Positions 25,274 through 35,218 are shown, counted from the first letter of the stretch. The stretch is DNA of 64,000 nt from Bacteroidota bacterium (GCA_030706145.1 JAUZPB010000001.1:62001-126000), one strand, 5' to 3'. The notes: generated by a model not told the origin, from the sequence alone. Made by a program: numbers and translations.

Positions 25274-25848
25274 ATATCCCTAAAAAGTCAAAAAACAAAT
25301 ATAGTCATGAAATATTTGATCTGGTAATTAATAAAAGAAGTTTACCTGATGCTGAGATTGAAATCAGATACATTGTTACATGTCAGAAAATTTTTCTGAT
25401 ATACAAGTAATGATCCACTAAAGAAGTTACATAACATGGTGAATAAAGAAGCTTATAATGTAAGAATCTTTCAATAGTAAAAATATTTCAGAAGAAAGAT
25501 ACTTAAAAAAGTAAAGGATACAGGCCCTCTCCCATCATTTTACTTTTTCCCATAAAAAGCTCATGGGAAAAGAAAGATAGAGAATAGTAATTGGTCTTAT
25601 ATTTTTGCTTTCTCATCAAAGGACATGAAATAAAAGAAAATATAAGGCCAAGGCTATTACAAATAGAACCGCAAGATTCATTACCCACACTTGTTTTGAT
25701 TCAGAATTCCCCAATGTTTCTCCATGCAGTTATACTATATATATAGCAAGAAATTCTGCACTGTCGGAAAATTATTTTTAATTTATAAAAAAAAAGGCAC
25801 CCCCTAAATGAGAATGCCTTTTTGACGACTAAACATTAAAATATTCTT
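25274..25848. other. 575-bp intergenic region with two hairpins, no gene
   Basis: No credible coding sequence on either strand. At 25543-25572, CTTTTTCCCAT and ATGGGAAAAG form an imperfect 10-bp hairpin. The rest is AT-rich and includes the receptor's upstream region (25274-25400). The rseP terminator occupies 25791-25823. Confidence 0.6.
25791..25823 (-). terminator. Intrinsic terminator after rseP
   Basis: AAAAAGGCA (25791-25799) pairs with TGCCTTTTT (25815-25823). On the minus strand the stem is followed by a run of nine or more T, 26 bases beyond the rseP stop. It also has T's on the plus strand, so it could act bidirectionally. Confidence 0.85.
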
Positions 25849-27207
25849 TTATAGACTTATCAGATCATTATAGATCACAAAAGCCATAAAAAGCAGCAAA
25901 ATTACAAATCCAGCGTTCTGAATAGCGACCTTTACCTTAACTGGTATTTCGCGTTTAATAATTCCCTCAATAAGAATAATAACAAAGTGTCCCCCGTCAA
26001 GAACCGGGAAAGGCAAAATGTTCAAAATTGCAAGGCTTAAGCTCAGCGTAGCAAGGAAAAGAATAAAGGTTGTAAGTCCGCTGTGAGCTGTTTTAGCGGC
26101 ATACTGCGCAATTTTAACTGGACCACCGAAGGCGGAAGAAAATTCGACATTTCCCTTAATTACATTAGAAATCATTGAAAATGTAAGAACAGTATATTTC
26201 CCAATATCGGCAACGCCACTATAAATTGATTCACCTAAGCCAGAAGATTTATAGTCAATTTTTCCAGTAAACTCAGGTTTCATGAGTATACCAATTTTCC
26301 CATCCTTACTTGGAGTTACAGCAAACTGAAGAGTATCGTTTCCTCTTAAGACAGAAACAGGGAGCTGTTTACCTTTATTAGAGGAAATGATCTGTGTAGT
26401 TTGTTCCTGGGTAAGTATTTTTTGTCCATTGATCTTAAGGAGTAAATCTCCACTCTTAAGGCCCGCCTTTTCAGCAGGAAATCCCTTTATTATACTATCG
26501 GCATAAACCCTGAATCCAGCAGGAAGAAAGATCATACCTCCCTTTGTAGCTTCTTTAGTAAAGGTTCTCCTTGGTATAAGCAGATTTTCAATCCTACCAT
26601 TTCTTTCGATCTTCAACTTCAGGTCCTTGTCCATATTATCCAGAACTATCGGGTTCCAGACATCGTCCCAATAGGTTGCATTCTTGCCATTAACCGAAAG
26701 AATTTTATCATTTTCCTTAAGTCCGACTTTTTCAGCCGGGCTCATAGGTGCGACAAAGCCAATAGTTGTAGTCTTAAAGAACTGTTTCTCTTGGAAATAA
26801 TTAATTCCTGCGAAAATAAGGAAAGCCAAGAGCAGGTTCATCAACACACCAGCAGTTATAACAAAGAGCTTCAGTCCAGTTGGTTTAGCTCTAAATTCAT
26901 AGGGCTGAGGTTCTTTATCTGCAAACTTAACGTCAAAACTTTCATCAACCATACCAGCTATTTTAACATAGCCGCCGAGGGGCAAAAGGCAAAGCCTGTA
27001 ATCAGTATTACCCTGACCGTCAAAATCCTCGGGGAGGTCACCGAAAGAAAAGCCAGTGAGTTTGTTCCATCCGAAAAGTCTTTTTCCAAAGCCTATTGCA
27101 AAAGTATCGACTCTCATTTTAGAGATTTTCGCGGCAATAAAATGCCCGAATTCATGTACGAATACAAGTATAGCAATAGTTATCAGGAAGTATATAACAT
27201 AGCTCAT
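25849..27207 (-). CDS. rseP: Site-2 zinc metalloprotease RseP
   Basis: 452 residues, normal length. First membrane helix contains the zinc motif H18EFGH22; the second zinc/active-site motif is NILPFPVLDGGH in a later helix. Two PDZ domains lie between (residues ~145-215 with GFVAPMSPAEKVGLKENDKIL, and ~225-305 with GFPAEKAGLKSGDLLLKING). RseP cuts transmembrane anti-sigma factors and signal peptide remnants in the inner membrane, so the anti-sigma factor at 20.4 kb is a possible substrate (inference). It follows dxr by 18 bp, a common pairing. Confidence 0.95.
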   Translation of the reverse strand: MSYVIYFLITIAILVFVHEFGHFIAAKISKMRVDTFAIGFGKRLFGWNKLTGFSFGDLPEDFDGQGNTDYRLCLLPLGGYVKIAGMVDESFDVKFADKEPQPYEFRAKPTGLKLFVITAGVLMNLLLAFLIFAGINYFQEKQFFKTTTIGFVAPMSPAEKVGLKENDKILSVNGKNATYWDDVWNPIVLDNMDKDLKLKIERNGRIENLLIPRRTFTKEATKGGMIFLPAGFRVYADSIIKGFPAEKAGLKSGDLLLKINGQKILTQEQTTQIISSNKGKQLPVSVLRGNDTLQFAVTPSKDGKIGILMKPEFTGKIDYKSSGLGESIYSGVADIGKYTVLTFSMISNVIKGNVEFSSAFGGPVKIAQYAAKTAHSGLTTFILFLATLSLSLAILNILPFPVLDGGHFVIILIEGIIKREIPVKVKVAIQNAGFVILLLFMAFVIYNDLISL

Positions 27208-27225
27208 TAAATAATATTCTCCTTT

Positions 27226-28368
27226 TTAAGATAATTTTGAAGCAAATTCACGAGTTTGCCTGTCACAGTCGAAAATTGTATTAATATCAGGTCCTCTGTG
27301 ATTTTCAATAGCATTTAAGGCTTTCTTAATAATCTCAGGTATTTGCAAGAACCTAATGCTACCCTCGAGAAATTTGCCCACAGCAATTTCATTTGCTGCA
27401 TTTAAGATACAAGGGGCTGTACCACCACATTCAATAGCTTGATAGGCTAATTTAAGGCACTCGAATTTTTTATAATCAGGTTCAAAAAAAGAAAGGTCCC
27501 TGATTTCCGGAAGCTTTGTCTGTGGCAAATAACCGCATAGCCTCTCAGGATAGGAAAGTGCATATTGAATAGGCAGTCTCATATCCGGCAGTCCCATTTG
27601 TGCTTTAATAGAGCCATCAATAAATTCAACCATTGAATGAACAATGGACTGAGGATGAACTACAACTTCGATCTTCTCCTTTTCGATGCCAAAAAGCCAC
27701 TGAGCCTCTATCACCTCAAGTCCTTTATTCATCATCGAAGCAGAGTCAATTGTAACTTTACTCCCCATTTTCCAGTTTGGATGGTTTAACGCCTCTGCAA
27801 CAGAGACATTTTTAAGAGATTCACTAGAATGGTGTAGAAAAGGTCCCCCGGAAGCAGTAAGTATCAATTTTTTGACTTCAGGTGATTTTTCCCCCACAAG
27901 ACATTGAAAAATAGCACTATGTTCAGAGTCTACGGGCACGAGTTCCGAATTACACTCTTTACATAGAGCAGTAATCAGTTCACCGGCGACGACAAGAGTT
28001 TCTTTATTAGCAAGGGCTATTCTTTTTGAAAGCTTAATACCCTCAATTGTTGGGGCCAGTCCAGCAAATCCAACCAAAGCGCTTACAAGTATATCATAAT
28101 TATTTCGTCTTGTAGCTTCAATAAGTCCTTTATCCCCACTTAAGACTTCAATTGAATTTCCTAAGCTACGTTTTAGCTGTTCTGCAGATTTTTCATTTCG
28201 AACGACTACAAGCGAAGGGTTAAACTCTTTTATCTGTTTTTCGAGCAATTCTATGTTAGAATTGACCGTCAGGGTTTCAACTTTGAACCTATCGGGGTAA
28301 TTTCTTATCACATCCAGTGTATTTGTACCAATAGAACCAGTAGAACCCAGAATAAAAATTTTTTTCAT
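27226..28368 (-). CDS. dxr: 1-deoxy-D-xylulose 5-phosphate reductoisomerase
   Basis: 380 residues, full length. Dxr makes 2-C-methyl-D-erythritol 4-phosphate in the MEP isoprenoid pathway, using NADPH and a divalent metal. The NADPH loop GSTGSIGTNTLDVI, metal/substrate motifs VDSEHSAIFQ and SGGPFL, WKMGSKVTIDSASMMNKGLE and a C-terminal NAANEIAVGKFL are evident. It is co-directional with rseP, 18 bp apart. No Shine-Dalgarno is visible before the ATG. Confidence 0.97.
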   Translation of the reverse strand: MKKIFILGSTGSIGTNTLDVIRNYPDRFKVETLTVNSNIELLEKQIKEFNPSLVVVRNEKSAEQLKRSLGNSIEVLSGDKGLIEATRRNNYDILVSALVGFAGLAPTIEGIKLSKRIALANKETLVVAGELITALCKECNSELVPVDSEHSAIFQCLVGEKSPEVKKLILTASGGPFLHHSSESLKNVSVAEALNHPNWKMGSKVTIDSASMMNKGLEVIEAQWLFGIEKEKIEVVVHPQSIVHSMVEFIDGSIKAQMGLPDMRLPIQYALSYPERLCGYLPQTKLPEIRDLSFFEPDYKKFECLKLAYQAIECGGTAPCILNAANEIAVGKFLEGSIRFLQIPEIIKKALNAIENHRGPDINTIFDCDRQTREFASKLS

Positions 28369-28471
28369 ATATCAGCAATAATTAAGTCATGAAAGTTATA
28401 AAAGTCACCCCTCAATTTCAATCTATTAATACTACAACCCTCAGTAGTCTATTTATATAAATTCAAATCAT

Positions 28472-28963
28472 TCAGGTCAAAAACCTATGTGTAACAGCAA
28501 AAAGAAAGTTAAGTAATACTAAAACATCAATTATGCTAATAATTGTTTCCAAATTTTTAAGATCTCTATGCGCCTGATCACTTAAGGGCATTTTGCTCAG
28601 CTTTTCATTATTCAGAGTAGTTCTCAGTTTTTTTGCCTTAGGGATCAGGAAAGCAAAGACCAGAATAATAAGTACCACCATTATAACCTGTTTTGCAGCC
28701 AACCAGTGATTAGACGCAAAATTAAAGAAAAAGTAGTAAGGGATCACACTAACAAGAATAATTCCTGTAAAAAGCAATCCGGACATACCAATTATGCCTG
28801 CAACATTAGTAAGGATAAGATAGCTTGATATAAGATTTTTTTCACCTGATGTTCCTCTGCTATTGTTAATTTGGCGTCTAAGAACAATATCCGAAGGAAC
28901 ATATCCAAGCCATACTACAGCTGAAAGAATATGTATAACAGTAATAACAGCCTGAAAGAACAT
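28472..28963 (-). CDS. Four-helix integral membrane protein, unknown function
   Basis: 163 residues with four hydrophobic helices (about residues 2-22, 47-80, 88-110 and 138-160). The first helix contains HILSAVVWLGYVP, resembling the HxxxAxxWxG pattern of CopD- or DUF2269-like membrane proteins that may bind haem, but the match is loose. It stands 103 bp upstream of dxr on the same strand and 71 bp downstream of the large M16 gene. A role cannot be assigned. Confidence 0.65.
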   Translation of the reverse strand: MFFQAVITVIHILSAVVWLGYVPSDIVLRRQINNSRGTSGEKNLISSYLILTNVAGIIGMSGLLFTGIILVSVIPYYFFFNFASNHWLAAKQVIMVVLIILVFAFLIPKAKKLRTTLNNEKLSKMPLSDQAHRDLKNLETIISIIDVLVLLNFLFAVTHRFLT

Positions 28964-29034
28964 CTATGGGGCCCCCTTTAATAGTTGTGTATTTATACAA
29001 TATAAAAGTTTTTGTATAAAATAGGGGCAAAATT

Positions 29035-31869
29035 CTATATTCCGTTGTAATTTTCGGGATATAAGATCACTTTAACATAATTATTTTCATTTAGATATTG
29101 CTGTGCAGACTCTTGTATATCTTTTGCAGAAAGTTTGCTAACTAATTGGTCAAAATTAAGTATCTGCTTAGGATCGATATCGTTAAAATAATAGCTTGAA
29201 AGATTGTTCAGCCAGAATTCATTTCTTCTAAGTTCAGTTTCCCTTGTCCTAATCTGAATTTCTTTTATTTTATTGACATAAATTTCACTTATGCCAAATT
29301 TCTTTATGCTATCAATTTGTGAGAAAACAGCTTTAGTAAGTTCTTCTGCATTCTTAGGATCACAACCAAAGGATATACTAAAGATATAATTTTCCCTGGG
29401 GAAACGTGAATAATTTCTTGAGACACTAACGCCATATGTTCCCCCCTTATCTTCCCGAATGACTTCCCGAAGTTTTATATCAAGAGCTCCTGAAAGAGCG
29501 CTAAGGTTATATATATTTTGTGAATTCCAGTTAAAAGGTCCCGTAAAGCCAAGTACGACCTGACTTTGTGGCTCTTGTCCTTTTTTTACGACTTTCTTGA
29601 TTACACCAGTGGGATATTTTCTGCCAATATCAGCAAAGTTTTCTTTTCGACCTGTTGAGGGCAGACTACCAAGGTAAGTCTGAACAAAAGATTTTATTTG
29701 AGGCAGCTCAAAGTTTCCCACAAAAATAAATGTAAAGTCACCAGCATCTGAGAATCTATCCTTAAAGAATGTATAAGCATCATCAAGATCAATTTTCTTT
29801 AATGTCTCAACTGTCCAAGGTTTATACCTAAAGTGATAATTTGATAAAGTCACAGTAATTGTATCTTGAAGAGCTGACCGTGGTGAGGCACTTCTATTTT
29901 CAAAATAAGCCTTCATTTTTGACAAGTAAGACTTAAAAGCACTGCTATCTTTCCTTGGAGAAGTGAAATAGAGGTTCACGAGCTTAAAAAGAGATTCGAT
30001 ATCCTTTGTACTAGAAGAGCCGCTAAAGCCCTCCTGAATATCAGAAATCCAGGGGTTAACATTCACAATTTTTCCGGCGAGCATCTTCTGCAGATCGACC
30101 TGTGAAAATTTTCCAACTCCAGATTCACTTACAATTGAAGTGGCAGTTGCAGCTGAAATGAACTTATCATCACTTGCAAGGGAGTTTCCCCCGCGGGAAA
30201 AAGCTGTAAACTGAATTTCATCGTTTTTAAAATCCGTTGGTTTTAGAACTACTCTTATTCCATTAGAAAGCTTAAGTTCAGTTATGCCCAATTCCCTTAT
30301 TTCGTTTTCCGAGACTATTTTCCCCTCTAAGTGGGCAGGTTTAAGAAGGTCCTCATTTTTTAGAGTGTCTACATAAGCTAGAATATTTTCTTTCATTACA
30401 GTTTCGAATATAGAAGAAAGTTCTTTTTCTGTTGGTACTTTTATCCCCTCTTTCTCAGGAGAATTTACAACTATAACGCGATTTTTTTTAGAGATTGACT
30501 CCTCATCTTGAGCAATTTTGTTTATCTCTTCAAGGCTAACACCCGGGATAAGTTTGTTATAGAGATAGTATTCGTTTTCAATTCCAGAAGAAGTTTCATT
30601 CCAAAGATAGCTATAGACATAATCACCAGCCAAGTTTTCACTCTCGGTTTTATTTCTTTCATTATAGGATTGTTCGATCTGGCTTAAGAGATCTTTCTTC
30701 ACCCTATCTAGTTCACCTGAAGTAAAGCCAAAACGTTTAACTCTTTCGACTTCCCTGAGAATAGATTCTAAGCCTTGAAGAATTCCATTATCTTTTACAG
30801 CAGCACTGACTGAATGTGCAGACTTAGTACGGCATATATCAAAATGATCAGAGCCAGCGCCAAGAAAAGGAGGATCGGCCTTTTGGGAAAGTTCATAAAA
30901 TCTTTCATTTAGCATCTGGTCATAAAGATCCTCAATTAATTTTTTGCGAAGGTCCCCAATTGTCGTTTCTTTTTCTATTTTTCGCATAAAATACACAGAT
31001 ACACTAGAGCGAGAGGCTTCTTTATCTGAGGCAATAGCAAAGAGGTCTTCTTTCTGATCTGGTACTGGGAAAAAATTGCGTTCAGTAGAAGAAGCAGGTG
31101 ATTTTGGGATTTGGGAAAACTCCTTTCTAATCATATCTTCAACTTTTCTAACGTCAAAATCCCCTACAGCCACAACAGCCATTAGCTCAGGGCGATACCA
31201 TTCGTGGTAAAATCTCTTAACTTTATCATAGTCAAATTTCTCAATAATATCTTTTTTTCCTATAGGAAGTCTTTGGGCATATTTTGAATCCTTGAAAATT
31301 ACTGGTAGTTGTTTATCCCTCATTCTAGCTTCGGCACCTCTACCCTGTCGCCATTCTTCAATTACAACTCCACGTTCTTTATCGATCTCACTATTTTCAT
31401 AACTAACGTTATGTGCCCAGTCCTCAAGAATATTAAAGCCCTTTTCAAGAACTCCCGCAGTATCTGTCGGCAGCTGCAACATATAGACAGTCTCATCAAA
31501 GCTTGTATATGCATTTAGTTCAGGGCCAAAACGCATACCAACAGATTCAAGGAAGTTCACAATTTCCTGTTTTTTAAAGTTCTTTGTGCCATTAAATGCC
31601 ATATGCTCGGCAAAGTGAGCTAGACCCTGCTGATCATCGTTTTCCAGGATAGATCCAACATTAACAGCAAGACGAAGTTCAGCTCGCTTTTCTGGCTTAC
31701 TGTTTTTTCTAATATAATAGGTCAATCCATTTTCAAGATGTCCAATTATGACAGAGGTATCCTGAGGGATCTTAGAAGTTAAGTCGATAGATGAATCCTT
31801 CGTCTGTGCTATTAAAGTTAAATTAAGCAAAAAGAGTAGGATTATTATGATATACGAAAAAGACTTCAT
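29035..31869 (-). CDS. Full-length M16 (pitrilysin/PqqL-like) zinc peptidase
   Basis: 944 residues with a signal peptide (ends near TLIAQ). The zinc motif HFAEH is present (H85, E88, H89, in GLAHFAEHMAFNG), with the distal glutamate in RGVVIEEWRQG. Four M16 half-domains are fused in one chain, unlike the split pair at 10.3-13.7 kb; the C-terminal half has REDKGGTYGVSVSRN. Probably a periplasmic oligopeptide-degrading enzyme, comparable to PqqL. It stands alone, divergent from the stressosome operon. Confidence 0.92.
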   Translation of the reverse strand: MKSFSYIIIILLFLLNLTLIAQTKDSSIDLTSKIPQDTSVIIGHLENGLTYYIRKNSKPEKRAELRLAVNVGSILENDDQQGLAHFAEHMAFNGTKNFKKQEIVNFLESVGMRFGPELNAYTSFDETVYMLQLPTDTAGVLEKGFNILEDWAHNVSYENSEIDKERGVVIEEWRQGRGAEARMRDKQLPVIFKDSKYAQRLPIGKKDIIEKFDYDKVKRFYHEWYRPELMAVVAVGDFDVRKVEDMIRKEFSQIPKSPASSTERNFFPVPDQKEDLFAIASDKEASRSSVSVYFMRKIEKETTIGDLRKKLIEDLYDQMLNERFYELSQKADPPFLGAGSDHFDICRTKSAHSVSAAVKDNGILQGLESILREVERVKRFGFTSGELDRVKKDLLSQIEQSYNERNKTESENLAGDYVYSYLWNETSSGIENEYYLYNKLIPGVSLEEINKIAQDEESISKKNRVIVVNSPEKEGIKVPTEKELSSIFETVMKENILAYVDTLKNEDLLKPAHLEGKIVSENEIRELGITELKLSNGIRVVLKPTDFKNDEIQFTAFSRGGNSLASDDKFISAATATSIVSESGVGKFSQVDLQKMLAGKIVNVNPWISDIQEGFSGSSSTKDIESLFKLVNLYFTSPRKDSSAFKSYLSKMKAYFENRSASPRSALQDTITVTLSNYHFRYKPWTVETLKKIDLDDAYTFFKDRFSDAGDFTFIFVGNFELPQIKSFVQTYLGSLPSTGRKENFADIGRKYPTGVIKKVVKKGQEPQSQVVLGFTGPFNWNSQNIYNLSALSGALDIKLREVIREDKGGTYGVSVSRNYSRFPRENYIFSISFGCDPKNAEELTKAVFSQIDSIKKFGISEIYVNKIKEIQIRTRETELRRNEFWLNNLSSYYFNDIDPKQILNFDQLVSKLSAKDIQESAQQYLNENNYVKVILYPENYNGI

Positions 31870-32518
31870 TTACATTTCCTTTGCAAATATTTCTTTGGAA
31901 TTGTTGCTGAGTTGTTCAAATTTGCCCAGAAGAGCTAGAGACGACAAAAGCAAAAAGGCAGATAAGATTTACAGTATCTGCATTCTCTTAAAAAATTACA
32001 GGAAGATAAAGTTCCCACTTCATCTAATAAATACATCTATAAAAGCTCAGTTGGATGCGAAATTAAGGAAAAAATCATGAGAGTTCACTACTTCTTTTTA
32101 TCCCTATAGGAAAGTTAATCTTTATTATTAACACGAAAAAATATTCACTAATTATTAAAGAGGACTAATAATTGGGCTTTATTTTCTTCACCCCAAAGGA
32201 ATAAGCTTGTAGCTAAGCAGACATTAGAATAAAGCAGTCATTAGATCAGATAAAGAAATTGGATTTATTTTCTATCTATATTATATTATTCTAATATATG
32301 AGCCAAAGAGAAATTGGCCCTACAAAAGGAAAGATCAATAAGTTTAACTTGATCTTTGATTCTCGATGTAATTTCTCTAGTTCAATAAAAGCAAAAATAA
32401 TTACCTAACGCCGGCAAAAAGGCTCGAACTCATTTCTTTGTAGCAGAGGGAGCAAATTCTTCAAATAAATTTTCGTTTCCCAAACGCCTGATCAAAATAC
32501 AGAAAAAAGGGAGGAATA
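31870..32518. other. 649-bp divergent intergenic region
   Basis: No convincing gene. Between the M16 gene and the rsbR-like gene I see AT-rich sequence with an inverted repeat AATTATTA/TAATAATT (32150-32157, 32166-32173) and the nested hairpin at 32307-32378. Promoters for both genes must be here, but I cannot assign their boxes. Confidence 0.6.
32307..32378 (+). promoter_or_regulatory. Nested double-stem structure upstream of the stressosome operon
   Basis: Outer stem AGAGAAATT (32307-32315) with AATTTCTCT (32370-32378), 9 perfect bp; inner stem AAAGATCAA (32330-32338) with TTGATCTTT (32349-32357), 9 perfect bp and a 10-base loop. It lies about 140 bp before the rsbR-like ATG, consistent with an RNA leader or an upstream terminator; no known riboswitch is recognised. 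Confidence 0.45.
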
Positions 32519-33376
32519 ATGACCGACAAATCCAAAGTGCGAATCTTTGATATCGTAAACAGTACTGAGAATGAAATCCTTGAGAATTGGTTAAAGCTAC
32601 AGATATCTTCGACTGCTTTAAGAATGGATTTACTTTCCGAAAGAGAACTGAGGCAGCAATCAGCAGAATTTTTATCTCTTTTCAAAGAAGCCACATCAAC
32701 AGGTAACTGGGACATTAATGATTCTGGATGGTCAAGAGTCCTTGAATTTCTAGATAGCATATCGCGTTCAAGGGCAATTCGCGGGTTCACTCCGACTGAA
32801 ACAGCCACATTTATTTTCTCACTTAAACAATCTCTCTTTACAACATTACAGAAAACAAGTAAAAATGGCACGGCAGATCTGATTCAGGATTTATGTGATA
32901 TTACTTTACTGATAGACAGTCTTGGTCTATTTACAACTGAAGTATACTTAAAGAGCAAAGAAGAGATTATAGTAAGGCAACAGACGGAGATGATCGAGCT
33001 TTCAACACCAGTAGTACAGCTTTGGAATGGGATACTAGCCTTACCATTAATTGGAACATTAGATAGCGCCCGCACACAGGTTGTTATGGAAAGCCTTCTT
33101 TCAAGAATTGTTGAAACTGGATCAAATATTGCCATAATTGATATAACAGGTGTTCCTACAGTTGACACACTTGTAGCGCAGCATTTACTGAAGACTGTAG
33201 CAGCTGCAAGATTGATGGGAGCAGATTGTGTAATCAGCGGAATCAGGCCACAAATAGCACAGACAATTGTACACCTTGGAGTTGATCTTTCAGAGGTAAC
33301 TACAAAAGCAACAATGGCCGATGCATTCAAGCACGCACTAAATTTAACAGGCGCAATAGTTAAAAAAAAGCAATAA
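32519..33376 (+). CDS. rsbR: RsbR-type stressosome protein (sensor domain plus STAS)
   Basis: 285 residues. N-terminal helical domain (~1-155) of the RsbRD type (ENEILENWLKLQI, LRQQSAEFLSLFKEA), then a STAS domain (~165-280). The STAS carries two likely phospho-threonine sites equivalent to RsbR T171 and T205: the T in GVPTVDTLVAQ and in RPQIAQTIVHLG. RsbR and RsbS build the stressosome core that holds RsbT until stress triggers phosphorylation. A GGGAGGAATA Shine-Dalgarno supports the ATG. First gene of a six-gene operon. Confidence 0.9.
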   Translation: MTDKSKVRIFDIVNSTENEILENWLKLQISSTALRMDLLSERELRQQSAEFLSLFKEATSTGNWDINDSGWSRVLEFLDSISRSRAIRGFTPTETATFIFSLKQSLFTTLQKTSKNGTADLIQDLCDITLLIDSLGLFTTEVYLKSKEEIIVRQQTEMIELSTPVVQLWNGILALPLIGTLDSARTQVVMESLLSRIVETGSNIAIIDITGVPTVDTLVAQHLLKTVAAARLMGADCVISGIRPQIAQTIVHLGVDLSEVTTKATMADAFKHALNLTGAIVKKKQ

Positions 33377-33403
33377 AGGTCATACACTAACCGGAGAATT
33401 TTT

Positions 33404-33802
33404 ATGGAAAAGATACCCATATTAAAAATGGGGAAGTATCTCCTGGTTACCATTCAGGTAGATATGCATGATCGTCTTGCAATGTCATTACAGGACGATC
33501 TAACGGAAAAGATAGTCTTATACAATGCACGAGGTGTCCTTATTGATATATCTTCACTTGAGATTGTTGATTCTTTTATAGGAAGAATGTTAAGCAATAT
33601 AGCCTCTATGTCCCGCATTCTTGATGCAGAAACAGTTGTTGTAGGTATGCGTCCAGCAGTAGCCATAACAATGGTTGAACTAGGACTTGACATGAAAGGT
33701 GTAAAGACTGCTCTAAATGTAGATATGGGGATGAAAATGCTAGATATCTTTACCGGAAAGAATGATGAGCAGGAGAAGCTAAATGACCATTCTGAAGAAT
33801 GA
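33404..33802 (+). CDS. rsbS: RsbS-type STAS scaffold protein
   Basis: 132 residues, essentially a single STAS domain. The phospho-acceptor serine lies in LEIVDSFIGRML, equivalent to RsbS S59, and VVVGMRPAVAITMVELG matches the RsbS signature closely. RsbS is the shared core subunit of stressosomes and inhibits RsbT. The C-terminus is a short acidic tail. It overlaps the downstream rsbT by 20 bp. Confidence 0.92.
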   Translation: MEKIPILKMGKYLLVTIQVDMHDRLAMSLQDDLTEKIVLYNARGVLIDISSLEIVDSFIGRMLSNIASMSRILDAETVVVGMRPAVAITMVELGLDMKGVKTALNVDMGMKMLDIFTGKNDEQEKLNDHSEE

Positions 33803-34187
33803 TATGCGCTATATCCGGAATTCAGATGACATAGTCCTAATAAGGCAAGTAGTAAGAGAATGGGCACTAATGATACAATTTAGTCTTGTAGATCAGACAA
33901 AGATAGTAACAGCTTCAAGTGAACTGGCAAGAAATGCAGTTGAATATGGCGGTGGTGGTGTTTTATATCTGCAAATTGTGTCTGATGGTATTAGAAAAGG
34001 GCTCAAGCTAATATTTGAGGACAAGGGTCCTGGAATTGCCGATATAGGATTAGCCTTAAAGGATGGTTACACAACTGGAGAAGGAATGGGGCTAGGTCTA
34101 GGGGGAGCAAGAAGGCTAGTTAACGAATTTAATATTGAATCTAGTGTCGGGCAGGGCACCAAAATAACAATTATAAGATGGAAATAA
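33783..34187 (+). CDS. rsbT: RsbT-type serine/threonine kinase
   Basis: 134 residues of the GHKL ATPase fold: N-box SSELARNAVEYGGGG, G1 box EDKGPGIADI, and G2 GEGMGLGLGGARRL. RsbT phosphorylates RsbR and RsbS and, when released, activates a downstream effector (in Bacillus the RsbU phosphatase). The ATG is preceded by AGGAG at 7-8 bases. It overlaps rsbS upstream and the ATPase-phosphatase gene by 10 bp downstream. Confidence 0.93.
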   Translation: MTILKNDMRYIRNSDDIVLIRQVVREWALMIQFSLVDQTKIVTASSELARNAVEYGGGGVLYLQIVSDGIRKGLKLIFEDKGPGIADIGLALKDGYTTGEGMGLGLGGARRLVNEFNIESSVGQGTKITIIRWK

Positions 34188-35218
34188 AGACGTTATTATC
34201 TGTAAAAATCCAGGACAGGAGTAATATTTCTGAGGCCAGAAGGCTTAGCGCTTCGATTGCTTCTGAGATGGGGTTTAACGAAACCGCCACAGGGAAAATT
34301 GCAGTAATTGTATCAGAGATGGCGACAAATATAATTAAACATTGTACAGATGAAAAAGGAGAGTTGCTTGTACAGAAAATATGTTTAAAAGACCGTTGTG
34401 GTATTGAACTAATTGCCATAGATAAAGGTCCGGGAATGAGAAATGTAACACAGTGCTTGACAGATGGCTATTCAACTGCAGGAAGTCAGGGTACCGGGCT
34501 CGGTGCAATAAAGCGCATGTCAGATAAATTTGACATCTATTCATCCTTTGGTAATGGGACCATAATCATTTCGAGTATATGGCTTGATGATAAGGGAGGG
34601 TATTCGCCCACTGCCCTGCTTGATATTGGAGGTATAAGTCTCCCGAAAAAGGGCGAGAGAGTTAATGGAGATAAGTGGGCATTTCGCAAAGAAGAGCAAT
34701 CATTAAGTATAATTCTTTCTGATGGTTTAGGTCATGGTGTAGATGCTTCGGCAGCTTCTTTGGAAGCTATAAAATGTTTTAATATGCATAAAAGTTCATC
34801 CTTATCTGCGCTCATGGGATCTATACATGATTCACTCCGACATACAAGAGGAGCTGCTGTAGCTCTTGCTGAGATAAATTATGGTAATAAAATACTTAGT
34901 TTCTGCGGAATAGGAAATATTAACTGCGTTGTACAGACTTCAGAAAAGTCAAAGACAATGATATCTCATAATGGAATTGCAGGTCATGAGATAAGAAAGA
35001 TACAGACATTTGAAACTCAATGGATAGAAAATTCAACTTTAATAATGCACTCAGATGGGCTCTCTTCCAGATGGAACCTAGAGAAGAATACCGTTGGATT
35101 ACAAAACAAAGCTGCTTCAATTACAGCAGCGATACTTTATAGAGATTATTCCAGAGGAAATGATGATTTGACTGTAGTGGTTACACGCGAGAATATTGAC
35201 ATGGAGAAAAACAAATGA
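34178..35218 (+). CDS. RsbT-like ATPase fused to PP2C phosphatase (RsbX-like)
   Basis: 346 residues. An N-terminal GHKL ATPase (~1-130; VSEMATNIIKH, AIDKGPGM, GSQGTGLGAIKRM) is followed by a small PP2C/SpoIIE-type domain (~145-340) with metal-site segments SDGLGHG, MHSDGLSS and GNDDLTVVV. The phosphatase half resembles RsbX, which resets phosphorylated RsbR/RsbS; the fused ATPase resembles RsbT. This fusion occurs in stressosome loci of other Gram-negative bacteria. It overlaps rsbT by 10 bp and the next gene by 4 bp. Confidence 0.88.
   Translation: MEIKTLLSVKIQDRSNISEARRLSASIASEMGFNETATGKIAVIVSEMATNIIKHCTDEKGELLVQKICLKDRCGIELIAIDKGPGMRNVTQCLTDGYSTAGSQGTGLGAIKRMSDKFDIYSSFGNGTIIISSIWLDDKGGYSPTALLDIGGISLPKKGERVNGDKWAFRKEEQSLSIILSDGLGHGVDASAASLEAIKCFNMHKSSSLSALMGSIHDSLRHTRGAAVALAEINYGNKILSFCGIGNINCVVQTSEKSKTMISHNGIAGHEIRKIQTFETQWIENSTLIMHSDGLSSRWNLEKNTVGLQNKAASITAAILYRDYSRGNDDLTVVVTRENIDMEKNK

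Noticed and set aside
25274-25420. Cobalamin riboswitch in front of the BtuB-like receptor
   Set aside because: I looked for the conserved B12-box elements on the minus strand and found none; the region is AT-rich without the expected multi-stem core.
31847-32080. Open frame of 77 codons at the start of the divergent gap
   Set aside because: It begins inside the M16 gene on the other strand, has no Shine-Dalgarno and an AT-driven residue composition.
32405-32440. tRNA T-loop-like GGCTCGAAC on the minus strand
   Set aside because: The T-stem does not pair and no acceptor stem can be formed.
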